In this document: one piece after another, positions 39,506 through 54,900 of the stretch
Layout: each line of letters opens with the position of its first letter
How positions within the stretch are numbered: the first letter of the stretch is position 1
NCBI GenBank assembly: GCA_947650365.1
Contig: CANTAL010000147.1
Location: 620,001 to 684,000, forward strand
Source of the DNA: Chamaelirium japonicum
Taxonomy: Eukaryota > Streptophyta > Magnoliopsida > Liliales > Melanthiaceae
Direction of reading: 5' to 3'
DNA: 64,000 nucleotides
Notes under the pieces: model-generated
Seen by the model: the letters and a program-made list of their open reading frames with translations, nothing else
Told to the model about the DNA's origin: nothing
The model's database searches: none
Translations under genes and position numbers: made by a program

Positions 39506-42500
39506 CGAATTCATTCTAATTCATTCATGCAATCCATTCTAATTCTTTCACACGATCTATTCTAATTCATTCGTAGGATCCATTCTAATTTATTCGTACA
39601 ATCTATTCTATTTCATTCGTACGATCCATTCTTACTCATTCGTATGATCCATTCTAATTCATTCGTACAATCTATTCTATTTCATTCGTACGATCCATTC
39701 TTACTCATTCGTATGATCCATTCTAATTCATTCGCACGAATGTATCCATTCTAATTCATTCGTACGATTTATTCTAATTCATTAATATGATCCATTCTAA
39801 TTCATTCGTACGATCCATTCTAATTCATATGCACAAAGGTATCCATTCTAATCCATTCGTATGATCCATTTTAATCCATTCGTACGATCCATTCTAATTC
39901 ATTCGTACGGTCCATTCTAATTCATTCGCTCGAATGTATCCATTCTAATCCATTCGTACGATCCATTCTAATCCATTCGTACGATCCATTCTAATTCATT
40001 CGCATGAATGTAACCATTCTAATTTATTCATTTGATCCATTCTAATTCATTCGTACGATCCATTCTAATTCATTCGTCCGATCCATTCTAATTCATTCGC
40101 ACGTATGTATCCATTCTAATTAATTCGTACGATCTATTCTAATTCATTCGTACGATCCATTCTAATTCATTCATAAGATTCATTCTAATTCATTCGTACG
40201 ATCCATTCTAATTCATTCGTACGATCCATTCTAATTCATTCGCACGAATGTATGCATTCTAGTTCATTTGTACGATCCATTCTAATTCATTCGTACGATC
40301 CATTCTAATTCATTCGCACGATCCATTCTAATTCATTCTTACGATCAATTCTAATTTATTCGCACGAATGTATCCATTCTAATTCATTCGTACGATCCTG
40401 AATTAGAATGGATCGTACGAATGAATTAGAATGGATCGTACGAATTAATTAGAATGGATCATATTAATGAATTAGAATGGATCGTACGAATGAATTAGAA
40501 TGGATACATTCGTGCGAATGAATTAGAATGAATCGTGCACGAATGTATCCATTCTAATTCATTCATACGATCCATTCTAATTCATTAATATGATCCATTC
40601 TAATTCATTCGTACGATCCATTCTAATTCATATGCACAAAGGTATCCATTCTAATCCATTCGTAGGATCCATTCTAATCCATTCGTACGATCCATTCTAA
40701 TTCATTCGCATGAATGTAACCATTCTAATTCATTCATTTGATCCATTCTAATTCATTCGTACGATCCATTCTAATTCATTCGTCCGATCCATTCTAATTC
40801 ATTCGCACGAATGTATCCATTCTAATTCATTCGTACGAACCATTATAATTCATTCGTACGATCCATTCTAATTCATTCGTAAGATCCATTCTAATTCATT
40901 CGTACGATCCATTCTAATTCATTCGTACGATCCATTCTAATTCATTCGCACAAATGTATCCATTCTAGTTCATTCATACGATCCATTCTAATTCATTCGT
41001 ACGATCCATTCTAATTCATTCGCACGAACCATTCTTATTCATTCGTATGATCAATTCTAATTCATTCGCACGAATGTATCCATTCTAATTCATTCATATG
41101 ATCCATTCTAATTCATTCGTACGATCCATTCTAATTCACTCATACGATCCATTCTAATACATTCATACGATCCATTCTAATTCATTTGCACGAATATATC
41201 CATTCTAATTCATTCGTACGATCCATTCTAATTCTTTCGTACGATCCATTCTAATTCATTCGTACGATATATTCTAATTCATTCGTACGATCCATTCTAA
41301 TTCCTTTGTACGATCCATTCTAATTCATTCGTACGATCAATTCTAATTCATTCGTACAATCTATTCTAATTCATTCGTATGAATGGATACATTCGTGTCA
41401 ATGAATTAGAATGGATCGTACGAATGAGTAAGAATGGATCGTACGAATGAAATAGAATGGATTGCATGAATGAATTAGAATGGATCGTATGAATGAATTA
41501 GAATGGATCGTGCGAATGAATTCGAATGGATCGTACGAATTCATTCTAATTCATTCATACAATCCATTCTAATTCTTTCACACGATCCATTCTAATTCAT
41601 TCGTACGTTCCATTCTAATTCATTAGCACGATCCATGCTAATTCATTCGTTCGATCAATTCTAATTCATTCGTACGATCCATTCTAATTCATTCATACAA
41701 TCCGTTCTAATTCATTCGCACGAATGTATCCATTCTAATTCATTCGTACGATCAGTTCTAATTCATTCACAAAATCTATTTTAATTCATTCATACGATCC
41801 ATTCTAATTCATTCACACGAATGTATCCATTCTAATTCATTCATACGATCCATTCTAATTCATTCGTACGATCCATTCTAATTCACTCATACGATCCATT
41901 CTAATACAATCATACGATCCATTCTAATTCATTTGCACGAATATATCCATTCTAATTCATTCGTACGATCCATTCTAATTCCTTCATACGATCCATTCTA
42001 ATTCATTCGTACGATCTATTCTAATTCATTCGTACGATCCATTCTAATTCATTCATAGGATCCATTCTAATTCCTTCGTACGATCCATTCTAATTCATTC
42101 GTACGATCCATTCTAATTCATTCATACAATCCATTCTAATTCTTTCACACGATCCATTCTAATTCATTCGTATGATCCATTCTAATTCATTCGTGCAATC
42201 CATTCTATTTCATTCGTACGATCCATTCTTACTCATTCGTACGATCCATTCTAATTCATTCACACGAATGTATCCATTCGTACGAATGAATTAGAATGGA
42301 TCGTACGAATGAATTAGAATGGATCGTACGAAGGAATTAGAATGGATCGTACGAATAAATTAGAATGGATCGTACGAATGAATTAGAATAGGTCGTACGA
42401 ATGAATTAGAATGGATCGTACGAAGGAATTAGAATGGATCGTACGAATGAATTAGAATGGATATATTTGAGCAAATGAATTAGAATGGATCGTATGAATG

Positions 42501-45500
42501 TATTAGAATGGATCGTATGAGTGAATTAGAATGGATCGTACGAATGAATTAGAATGGATCGTATGAATGAATTAGAATGGATACATTCGTGCGAATGAAT
42601 TAGAATTGATCGTACGAATGAATTAGAATGGATCGTACGAATGAATTAGAATGGATCGTACGAATGAATTAGAATGGATCGTACGAATGAATTAGAATGG
42701 ATCGTACGAATGAACTAGAATGGATACATTCGTGCGACTGAATTAGAATGGATCGTACGAATGAATTAGAATGGATCGTACGAATGAATTAGAATGGATC
42801 TTACGAATGAATTAGAATGGATCGTACGAATGAATTAGAATGGACACATTCGTGCGAATGAATTAGAAAGGATCGGACCAATGAATTAGAATGGGTCGTA
42901 CGAATGAATTAGAATGGATCAAATGAATGAATTAGAATGGTTACATTCATGCGAATGAATTAGAATGGATCGTACGAATGGATTAGAATGGATCGTACGA
43001 ATGGATTAGAATGGATACATTCGAGCGAATGAATTAGAATGGATCGTACGAATGAATTAGAATGGATCGTACGAATGGATTAGAATGGATCCTACGAATG
43101 GATTAGAATGGATACCTTTGTGCATATGAATTAGAATGGATCGTACAAATGAATTAGAATGGATCATATTAAAGAATTAGAATGGATCGTACGAATGAAT
43201 TAGAATGGATACATTCGTGCGAATGAATTAGAATGGATTGTATGAATGAATTAGAATAGATTGTACGAATGAATTAGAATGGATCATACGAATTAATTAG
43301 TATGGATCATACGAATGAATTAGAATGGATCGTACGAATGAATTAGAATGGATCGTACGAATAAATTAGAATGGATACATTCGTGCGAATGAATTAGAAT
43401 GGATTTTGCGAATGAATAAGAACAGATCGTGCGAATAAATTAGAATGGATCGTACAAATGAATTAGAATGGATCGTGCGAATGAATTAGAATGGATCGTA
43501 CGAATGAATTAGAATGGATACATTTGTGCGAATAAATTAGAATGGATCGTACGAATGAATTAGAATGGATCGTATGAATGAATTAGAATGGATCGTACGA
43601 ATGAATTAGAATGGATCGTACGAATGAATTAGAATGGATCTTACGAATGAATTAGAATGGATCGTATGAATGAATTAGAATGGATCGTACGAATGAATTA
43701 GAATGGATACATTCGTGCGAATGAATTAGAATGGATCGGACGAATGAATTAGAATGGATCGTACGAATGAATTAGAATGGATCGTACGAATGAATTAGAA
43801 TGGATCGTACGAATAAATTAGAATGGATACATTCGTCCGAATGAATTAGAATGGATCATACGAATGAGTAAGAATGGATCGTACGAATGAAATAGAATAG
43901 ATTGTATGAATGAATTAGAATGGATCCTATGAATGAATTAGAATGGATTGTGTGAAAGAATTAGAATAGATTGTATGAATGAATTAGAATGGATCGTATG
44001 AATGAATTAGAATGGATCGTGCGAATGAATTCGAATGGATCGTACGAATTCATTCTAATTCATTCATACAATCCATTCTAATTCTTTCACACGATCTATT
44101 CTAATTCATTCGTAGGATCCATTCTAATTCATTCGTACAATCTATTCTATTTCATTCATACGATCCATTCTTACTCATTTGTATGATCCATTCTAATTCA
44201 TTCGTACAATCTATTCTATTTCATTCGTACGATCCATTCTTACTCATTCGTATGATCCATTCTAATTCATTCGAACGAATGTATCCATTCTAATTTATTC
44301 GTATGATCCATTCTAATTCATTCGTACGATCCATTCTAATTCTATCATACGATCCATTCTAATTCATTCATACAATCCATTCTAATTCTTTCACACAATC
44401 TATTCTAATTCATTCGTAGAATCCATTCTAATTCATTCATACAATCTATTCTATTTCATTCGTACGATCCATTCTTACTCATTCGTATGATCCATTCTAA
44501 TTCATTCGGACGAATGTATCCATTCTAATTTATTCGTACGATCCATTCTAATTCATTCGTACGATCCATTCTAATTCATTCGTACGATCCATTCTAATTC
44601 ATTCGTCCGATCCATTCTAATTCATTCGCACGAATGTATCCATTCTAATTCATTCGTACGATCCATTCTAATTCATTCGTACGATCCGTTCTAATTCATT
44701 CGTAAGATCCATTCTAATTCATTCGTATGATCCATTCTAATTCATTCGTACGATCCATTCTAATTCATTCGCACGAATGTATCCATTCTAGTTCATTCGT
44801 ATGATCCATTCTAATTCATTCGTACGATCCATTCTAATTTATTCGCACGATCCATTCTAATTTATTCGTACGATCCATTCTAATTCATTCATACGATCCA
44901 TTATAATTCATTCGTACGATCCATTCTAATTCATTCGCACAAATGTATCCATTCTAATTCATTCGTACGATCCATTCTAATTCATTCGCACGATCCATTC
45001 TAATTCATTCGTACGATCCATTCTAATTCTTTCACACGATCTATTCTAATTCATTCGTACGATACATTCTAATTCATTCGCACGATCCATTCTAATTCAT
45101 TCGTACGATCCATTCTAATTCATTTATACGATCCATTCTAACTCATTCGTACGATCCATTCTAATTCATTCGCACAAATGTATCCATTCTAATTCATTCG
45201 TACGATCCATTCTAATTCATTCGCACGATCCGTTCTAATTCATTCGTACGATCCATTCTAATTCATTCGCACGATCTGTTCTTATTCATTCGCACAATCC
45301 ATTCTAATTCATTCGCACGATTGTATCCATTCTAATTCATTCGTACGATCCATTCTAATTCATTCGTACGATCCATTCTAATTCATTCGTACGATCCATT
45401 CTAATTCATTCATACGATCCATTCTAATTCATTCATACGATCCATTCTAATTCATTCGTACGATCCATTCTAATACATTCATACGATCCATTCTAATTCA

Positions 45501-45671
45501 TTTGCACGAATATATCCATTCTAATTCATTCGTACGATCCATTCTAATTCATTCGTACGATCCATTCTAATTCATTCGCACAATCCATTCTAATTCATTC
45601 GGACGATCCATTCTAATTCATTCGTACGATCCATTCTAATTCATTCGTACAATCTATTCTAATTCATTCGT
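39506..45671. repeat. Copy-2 blocks matching 2637-8705
   Basis: F to 40398, R to 40538, F to 41379, R to 41535, F to 42281, R to 44044, F to 45671. The only length change I saw against copy 1 is the extra 97 bp at about 40774-40870. Confidence 0.88.
40774..40870 (+). repeat. 97-bp block present in copy 2, absent from copy 1
   Basis: Three 23-bp units and one 28-bp B unit, lying between GTACGATCC and GTAAGATCC units. At the matching place in copy 1 (about 3905) the flanking units are adjacent. It accounts exactly for the offset change from 36869 to 36966. Exact edges are ambiguous by up to a monomer. Confidence 0.85.
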
Positions 45672-48600
45672 ACGAATGGATACATTCGTGTGAATGAATT
45701 AGAATGGATCGTACGAATGAGTAAGAATGGATCGTACGAATGAAATAGAATGGATTGCACGAATGAATTAGAATGGGTCGTACGAATGAATTAGAATGGA
45801 TCGTGTGAAAGAATTAGAATGGATTGTTTGAATGAATTAGAATGGATCGTACGAATGAATTAGAATGGATCGTACGAAGGAATTAGAATGAATCGTACGG
45901 ATGAATTAGAATGGATCGTACGAACGAATTAGAATGGATCGTACGAAGGAATTAGAATGGATCGTACGAATGAATTAGAATGGATATATTCGTGCAAATG
46001 AGTTAGAATGGATCGTATGAATGTATTAGAATGGATCGTATGAGTGAATTAGAATGGATCGTACGAATGAATTAGAATGGATCGTATGAATGAATTAGAA
46101 TGGATACATTCGTGTGAATGAATTAGAATGGATCGTATGAATGAATTAGAATAGATTTTGTGAATGAATTAGAACTGATCGTACGAATGAATTAGAATGG
46201 ATACATTCGTGCGAATGAATTAGAATGGATTGTATGAATGAATTAGAATGGATCGTACGAATGAATTAGAATGGATCGTATGAGTGAATTAGAATGGATA
46301 CGAAGGAATTAGAATGGATCGTACGAAGGAATTAGAATGGATCATACGAATGAAATAGAATGGATCGTACGAAGGAATTAGAATGGATCGTACGAAGGAA
46401 TTGGAATGGATCGTACGAAGGAATTAGAATGGATCGTACGAATGAATTAGTATGGATATATTCGTGCAAATGAATTAGAATGGATCGTATGAATGAATTA
46501 GAATGGATCGTATGAGTGAATTAGAACGGATAGTACGAATGAAGTAGAATGGATCGTATGAATGAATTAGAATGGATACATTCGTGCGAATGAATTAGAA
46601 TGGATCGTATGAATGAATTAGAATAGGTTGTGCGAATGAATTAGAATGGATCGTACGAATGAATTAGAATGGATCGTATGAATGAATTAGAATGGATCGT
46701 ACGAATGAATTAGAATGGATCGTGCGAATGAATTAGAATGGATCGTACGAATGAATTAGAATGGATCGTGTGAAAGAATTCGAATGGATCGTACAAATGA
46801 ATTAGAATGGATCGTACGAATGAATTAGAATAGATTGCGCGAATGAATTATAATGGATCGTACGAATGAATTAGAATAGATCGTACGAGGGAATTAGAAT
46901 GGATCAAACGAATGAATTAGAATGGATCGTACGAATGAATTAGAATGGATCGTACGAAGGAATTAGAATGGATCGTACAAATGAATTAGAATGGATCGTA
47001 CGATTGAATTAGAATGGATCATACGAATGAGTAAGAATGGATCGTATGAATGAATTAGATTGGATCATACGATCCATTCTAATTCATTAGCATGGATCGT
47101 GCTAATGAATTAGAATGGAATTTACGAATGAATTAGAATGGATCGTACGAATGAATTAGAATGAATTAGAATGGATCGTATGAATAAATTAGAATAGATC
47201 ATAGGAATGAATTAGAATGGATCGTGCAAATGAATTAGAATGGATACATTCGTGCGAATGAATTAGAATGGATCGTGCGAATGAATTAGAATGTATCGTA
47301 CGATTGAATTAGAATGGATATATTTGAACGAATAAATTAGAATGGATCATACGAATAAATTAGAATGGATCGTACGAATGAATTAGAATGGATAGTGCGA
47401 ATAAATTAGAATCGATCGTACGAATGAATTAGAATGGATCGTACGAATGAATTAGATCGTACGAATGAATTAGAATGGATCGTACGAATGAATTAAAATG
47501 GATACATTCGAGCGAATGAATTAGAATAGATTATAGAAATGAATTAGAATGGATCGTACGAATGAATTAGAATGGATACATTTGTGAGAATGAATTAGAA
47601 TGGATCGTACGAATGAATTAGAATGCATCGTACGAAATAATTAGAATGGATATATTCGTGCGAATGAATTAGAATGGATCGTACGAATGAATTAGACTGG
47701 ATCGTACGAATGAATTTGAATGGATACATTTGTGCGAATGAATCTAAATGGATTGTATGAATGAATTACAATGGATCGTACGAATGAATTAGAATGGATC
47801 GTACGAATGAATTAGAATAGCTCATACGAATGAGTTAGAATGAATCGTATGAATGAATTAGAATGGTTACATTCGTGCGAATGAATTAGAATAGATCGTA
47901 CGAATGAATTAGAATGGATCGTACGAATAAATTAGAATGGATCGTGGGAATGAATTAGAATGGATCTTACGAATGAATTAGAATGGATCGTACGAATGAA
48001 TTAGAATGGATCGTACGAATGAATTAGAATGGATACATTCGTGCGAATGAATTAGAATAGATCGGACGAAAGAATTAGAATGGATTGTACGAATGAATTA
48101 GAATGGATCAAATGAATGAATTAGAATGGTTATATTCATGCGAATGAATTAGAATGGATCGTACGAATGGATTAGAATGGAACATACGAATGGATTAGAA
48201 TGGATACATTCGTGCGAATGAATTAAAATGGATTGTATGAATGAATTAGAATGGATCATACGATCCATTCGAATTCATTCGCACGATCCATTCTAATTCA
48301 TTCATACGATCCATTCTAATTCATTCATACAATCCATTCTAATTCTTTCACACGATCCATTCTAATTCATTCGTAGGATCCATTCTAATTCATTCGTACA
48401 ATCTATTCTATTTCATTCGTACGATCCATTCTTACTCATTCGTATAATCCATTCTAATTCATTCAGACAAATGTATCCATTCTAATTTATTCGTAAGATC
48501 CATTCTAATTCATTCGCACGATCCATTCTAATCCATTCTTACTCATTCGTATGATTCATTCTAATTCAATCGTACGATCCATTCTAATTCATTCGTACGA

Positions 48601-51600
48601 TCCATTCTAATTCCTTCGTACGATCCATTCTAATTCATTCGTACGATCCATTCTAATTCATTCGTACGATCCATTCTAATTCCTTCGTACGATCCATTCT
48701 AATTCATTCGTACGATCCATTCTAATTCATTCGCACAATCTATTCTAATTCTTTCGTACAATCCATTCTAATTCATTCGTACGATCCATTCTAATTCATT
48801 CATACAATCCATTCTAATTTATTCGCACGAATGTATCCATTCTAATTAATTCATACGATCCATTCTAATTTATTCGCACAATCTATTCTAATTTATTCAT
48901 ACGATCCATTCTAATTCATTCGCACGAATGTATCCATTCTAATTCATTCATACGATCCATTCTACTTCATTCGTACTATCCGTTCTAATTCACTCATACG
49001 ATCCATTCTAATTCATTCATACGATCCATTCTAATTCATTTGCACGAATATATCCATTCTAATTCATTCGTACGATCCATTCTAATTCCTTCGTACGATC
49101 CCTTCCAATTCCTTCGTACGATCCATTCTAATTCCTTCGTACGATCCATTCTATTTCATTCGTATGATCCATTCTAATTCCTTCGTACGATCCATTCTAA
49201 TTCCTTCGTATCCATTCTAATTCACTCATACGATCCATTCTAATTCATTCGTACGATCCATTCTAATTCATTCATACAATCCATTCTAATTCTTTCACAC
49301 GATCCATTCTAATTCATTCATACGATCCATTCTAATTCATTCGCACAATCCATTCAATTTCATTCGTACGATCCATTCTTACTCATTCGTATGATCCATT
49401 CTAATTCATTCGCACGAATGTATCCATAATGGATCATACGAATGAGTAAGAATGGATCGTACGAATGAAATAGAATGGATTGTGCGAATGAATTAGAATG
49501 GACCGTACCAATGAATTAGAATGGATACATTCATGCGAATGAATTAGAATGGATCGGACGAATGAATTAGAATGGATCGTACGAATGAATTAGAATGGAT
49601 CGTACGAATGAATTAGAATGGATCGTACAAATAAATTAGAATGGATACATTCGTCCGAATGAATTAGAATGGATCATACGAATGAGTAAGAATGGATCGT
49701 ACGAATGAAATAGAATAGATTGTACGAATGAATTAGAATGGATTCGTACGAATGAATTAGAATGGATACATTCGTGCGAATGTATTAGAATGGATCGTAC
49801 CAATGAGTAAGAATGGATCATACGAATGAAATAGAATGGATTGTGCGAATGAATTAGAATGGATCGTACGAATGAATTAGAATGGATCGTGTGAAAGAAT
49901 TAGAATGGATTGTATGAATGAATTAGAATAGATCGTATGAATGAATTAGAATGGATCGTACGAAAGAATTAGAATGGATCGTACGAATGAATTCGAATGG
50001 ATACATTCGTGCGAATGAATTAGAATGGATACATTCGTGCGAAAGAATTAGAATAGATCGTATGAATGAATTAGAATGGATCCTATGAATGAATTAGAAT
50101 GGATCATGCGAATGAATTAGAATGGATCGTACGAATGAATTAAAATGGATCGTGCTAATGAATTAGAATTGATTGAACGAATGAATTAGCATGGATCGTG
50201 CTAATGAATTAGAATGGAACGTACGAATGAATTAGAATGGATCATGTGAAAGAATTAGAATGGATTGTATGAATGAATTAGAATGAATTCGTACGATCCA
50301 TTCGAATTCATTCGCATGATCCATTCTAATTCATTCATATGATCCATTCTAATTCATTCGTATGATCCATTCTAATTCATATGCACAAAGGTATCCATTC
50401 TAATCCATTCGTAGGATCCATTCTAATCCATTCGTATGATCCATTCTAATTCATTCGCACGATCCATTCTAATTCATTCGCACGATCCATTCTAATTCAT
50501 TCGTACGATCCATTCTAATTCATTCACACGAATGTATCCATTCTAATTCATTCGTACATACGATCCATTCTAATTCATTCGCACGAATGTATCCATTACG
50601 ATCTATTCTAATTCATTCATACATTCCATTCCAATTCTTTCACACGATCCATTCTAATTCATTCGTACGATCCAATCTAATTCATTCGCACAATCCATTC
50701 TATTTTATTCGTACGATCCATTCTTACTCATTGGTACGATCCATTCTAATTCATTCGCACGAATGTATCCATTCTAATTCATTCGTACGAATCCATTCTA
50801 ATTCATTCGTATAATCTATTCTATTTCATTCGTACGATCCATTCTTACTCATTCATACGATCCATTCTAATTCATTCGGACGAATGTATCCATTCTAATT
50901 TATTCGTACGATCCATTCTAATTCATTCGTACGATCCATTCTAATTCATTCGTACGATCCATTCTAATTCATTCGCACGAATGTATCCATTCTAATTCAT
51001 TCGTACGATCCATTCTAATTCATTCGTACGATCCATTCTAATTCATTCGTAAGAGCCATTCTAATTCATTCGTACGATCCATTCTAATTCATTCGTACGA
51101 TTCATTCTAATTCATTCGCACGAATGTATCCATTCTCGTTCATTCGTACGATCCATTCTAATTCATTCATACGATCCATTCTAATTCATTCGCACGATCC
51201 ATTCTAATTCATTCGTACTATCCATTCTAATTCATTCATACGATCCATTCTAATTCATTCGTACGATCCATTCTAATTCATTCGCACAAATGTATCCATT
51301 CTAATTCATTCGTACGATCCATTCTAATTCATTCGCACGATCCATTCTAATTCATTCGTACGATCCATTCTAATTCATTCGCACGATCCATTCTAATTCA
51401 TTCGTACGATCCATTCTGATTTATTCATACGATCCATTCTAATTCATTCGTACGATCCATTCTAATTCATTCGCACAAATGTATCCATTCTAATTCATTC
51501 GTACGATCCATTCTAATTCATTCGCACGATCCATTCTAATTCATTCGTACGATCCATTCTAATTCATTCGTACGATCCATTCTAATTCATTCGTAGGATC

Positions 51601-51932
51601 CATTCTAATTAATTCGTATGATCCATTCTAATTCATTTGTACGATCCATTCTAATTCATTCATACAATCCATTCTAATTCATTCGCACGAATGTATCAAT
51701 TCTAATTAATTCGTACGATCCATTCTAATTCATTCGTATGATCTATTCTTATTCATTCGCACGATCCAGTCTAATTGATTCGCACGATCCATTCTAATTC
51801 ATTCGCACGAATGTATACATTCTAATTCATTCGTACGATCCATTCTAATTCATTAATATGATCCATTCTAATTCATTCGTACGATCCATTCTAATTCATA
51901 TACACAAAGGTATCCATTCTAATTCATTCGCA
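45672..51932. repeat. Copy-2 blocks matching 8706-14966
   Basis: R to 48259 (with one flipped monomer at 47069-47096), F to 49427, R to 50286, F to 51932. Differences from copy 1 are single bases. One example is 50812, which creates a stop in a repeat-derived frame that is longer in copy 1. Confidence 0.88.
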
Positions 51933-54900
51933 CGAAAGAATTAGAATGGATTGTTTGAAAGAATTAGAATGGATCGTGCGAATGAATTAGAATGGATTGT
52001 ACGAAGGAATTAGAATGGATTGTACGAAGGAATTAGAATGGATCGTACGAATGAGTAAGAATGGATCGTACGAATGAATTAGAATGGATCATACGAATGA
52101 ATTAGAATGGATCGTACGAATTAATTAGAATGGATCGTACAAATGAATTAGAATGGATCGTACGAATGAATTAGAATGGATACATTCGTGCGAATGAATT
52201 AGAATGGATCGTACGAATGAATTAGAATGGATCGTACGAATGAATTAAAATGGATACATTTGTGCAAATGAATTAGAATGGATCGTACGAATGAATTAGA
52301 ATGGATCGTACGAATTCATTCCAATTCATTCATACAATCCATTCTAATTCTTTCACACGATCTATTCTAATTCATTCGTAGGATCCATTCTAATTCATTC
52401 ATACAATCTATTCTATTTCATTCGTACGATCCATTCTTACTTATTCGTATGATCCATTCTAATTCATTCGCACGAATGTATCCATTCTAATTCATTCGTA
52501 CGAATCCATTCTAATTCATTCGTACAATCCATTCTATTTCATTAGTACGATCCATTCTTACTCATTCGTATGATCCATTCTAATTCATTCGCACGAATGT
52601 ATCCATTCTAATTCATTCACACGATCCATTCTAATTCATTCGTACGATCCATTCTTATTCATTCATACGATCCATTCTAATTCATTCACACAATCCATTC
52701 TAATTCATTCGTACAATCCATTCTAATTCATTCGTATGATCCATTCTAACTCATTCGGTGGATCCATTCTAATTCATTCGCACGAATAAATTAGAACTGA
52801 TCGTACGAATGAATTAGAATGGATACATTCGTGCAAATGAATTAGAATGGATTATATGAATGAATTAGAATGGATCGTACGAACGAACTAGAATAGATAC
52901 ATTCGTGCGAATGAATTAGAATGGATCGTACGAATGAATTAGAATGGATCGTACGAATGAATTAGAATAGATCTTACGAATGAATTAGAATGGATCGTGC
53001 GAATGAATTAGAATGGATCGTACGAATGAATTAGAATGGATCGTGCTAATGAATTAGAATTGATCGAACGAATGAATAAGAATGGATACATTCGTGCGAA
53101 TGAATTAGAATGGATCGGACGAATGAATTAGAATGGATCGTACGAATGAGTAAGAATGGATCGTACGAATGAAATAGAATAGATGGTACGAATGAATTAG
53201 AATTGATCGTACGAAGGAATTAGAAGGGATCGTACGAATGAATTAGAATGGATATATTCGTGCAAATGAATTAGAATGGATCGTATGAATGTATTAGAAT
53301 GGATCGTATGAGTGAATTAGAATGGATCGTACGAATGAATTAGAATGGATCATATGAATGAATTAGAATGGATACATTCGTGTGAATGAACTAGAATGGA
53401 TCGTATGAATGAATTAGAATAGATTTTGTGAATGAATTAGAACTGATCGTACGAATGAATTAGAATGGATACATTCGTGCGAATGAATTAGAATGGATTG
53501 TATGAATAAATTAGAATGGATCCTATGAATGAATTAGAATGGATCGTGTGAATGAATTAGAATGGATCGTACGAATGAATTAGAATGGATCGTGCTAATG
53601 AATTAGAATTGATCGAACGAATGAATTAGCATGGATCGTGCTAATGAATTAGAATGGATCGTACGAATGAATTAGAATGGATCTTACGAATGAATTAGAA
53701 TGGATCGTACGAATGAATTAGAATGGATTGTACGAATGAATTAGAATGGATACATTCGTGCGAATGAATTAGAATGGATCGGACGAATGAATAAGAATGG
53801 ATCGTACGAATGAATTAGAATGGATCAAATGAATGAATTAGAATGGATTGTACGAATGAATTAGAATGCATCGTATGAAAGAATTAGAATAGATATATTC
53901 GTGCGAATGAATAAGAATGGATCGTACGAAAGAATTAGAATGGATCGTACGAATGAACTAGAATGGATACATTCGTGCGAATGAATTAGAATGGATCGTA
54001 CGAAAGAATTAGAATGGATCGTGCGAATGAATTAGAATGGATCGTACGAATTAATTAGAATGGATTGTACGAATGAACTAGAATGGATACATTCGTGCGA
54101 ATGAATTAGAATCGATCGTACGAATAAATTAGAATGGATCGTACGATTCATTCTAATTCATTCGTACGATCCATTCTAATACATTCGTACGATTCATGCT
54201 AATTCATTCGCACAATCCATTCTAATTCATTCGTACGATCCATTCTTATTCATTCATACGATCCATTCTAATTCATTCGCACAATCCATTCTAATTCATT
54301 CGTACAATCCATTCTAATTCATTCGTATGATCCATTCTAACTCATTCGGTGGATCCATTCTAATTCATTCGTACGATCCATTCTAATTCATTCCCACGAT
54401 CCATTCTAATTTATTCGTACGATCCATTCTAATTCATTCGTATGATCTATTCTAATTCATTCGCACGAATGTAACCATTCTAATTCATTCATACGATTCA
54501 TTCTAATTCATTCGTATGAGCTATTCTAATTCATTCGTACGATCCATTCTAATTTATTCGTACGATCCATTGTAATTCACTCATACAATCCATTTAGATT
54601 CATTCGCACAAATGTATCCATTCAAATTCATTCGTACGATCCAGTCTAATTCATTCGTACGATCCATTCTAATTCATTCGCACGAATATATCCATTCTAA
54701 TTCCTTCGTACGATGCATTCTAATTCATTCGTACGATCCATTCTAATTCATTCATTTGATCCATTCTAATTCATTCGTACGATCCATTCTAATTCATTCG
54801 TCCGATCCATTCTAATTCATTCGCACGAATGTATCCATTCTAATTCATTCGTACGATCCATTCTAATTCATTCGTACAATCCATTCTAATTCATTCGTAC

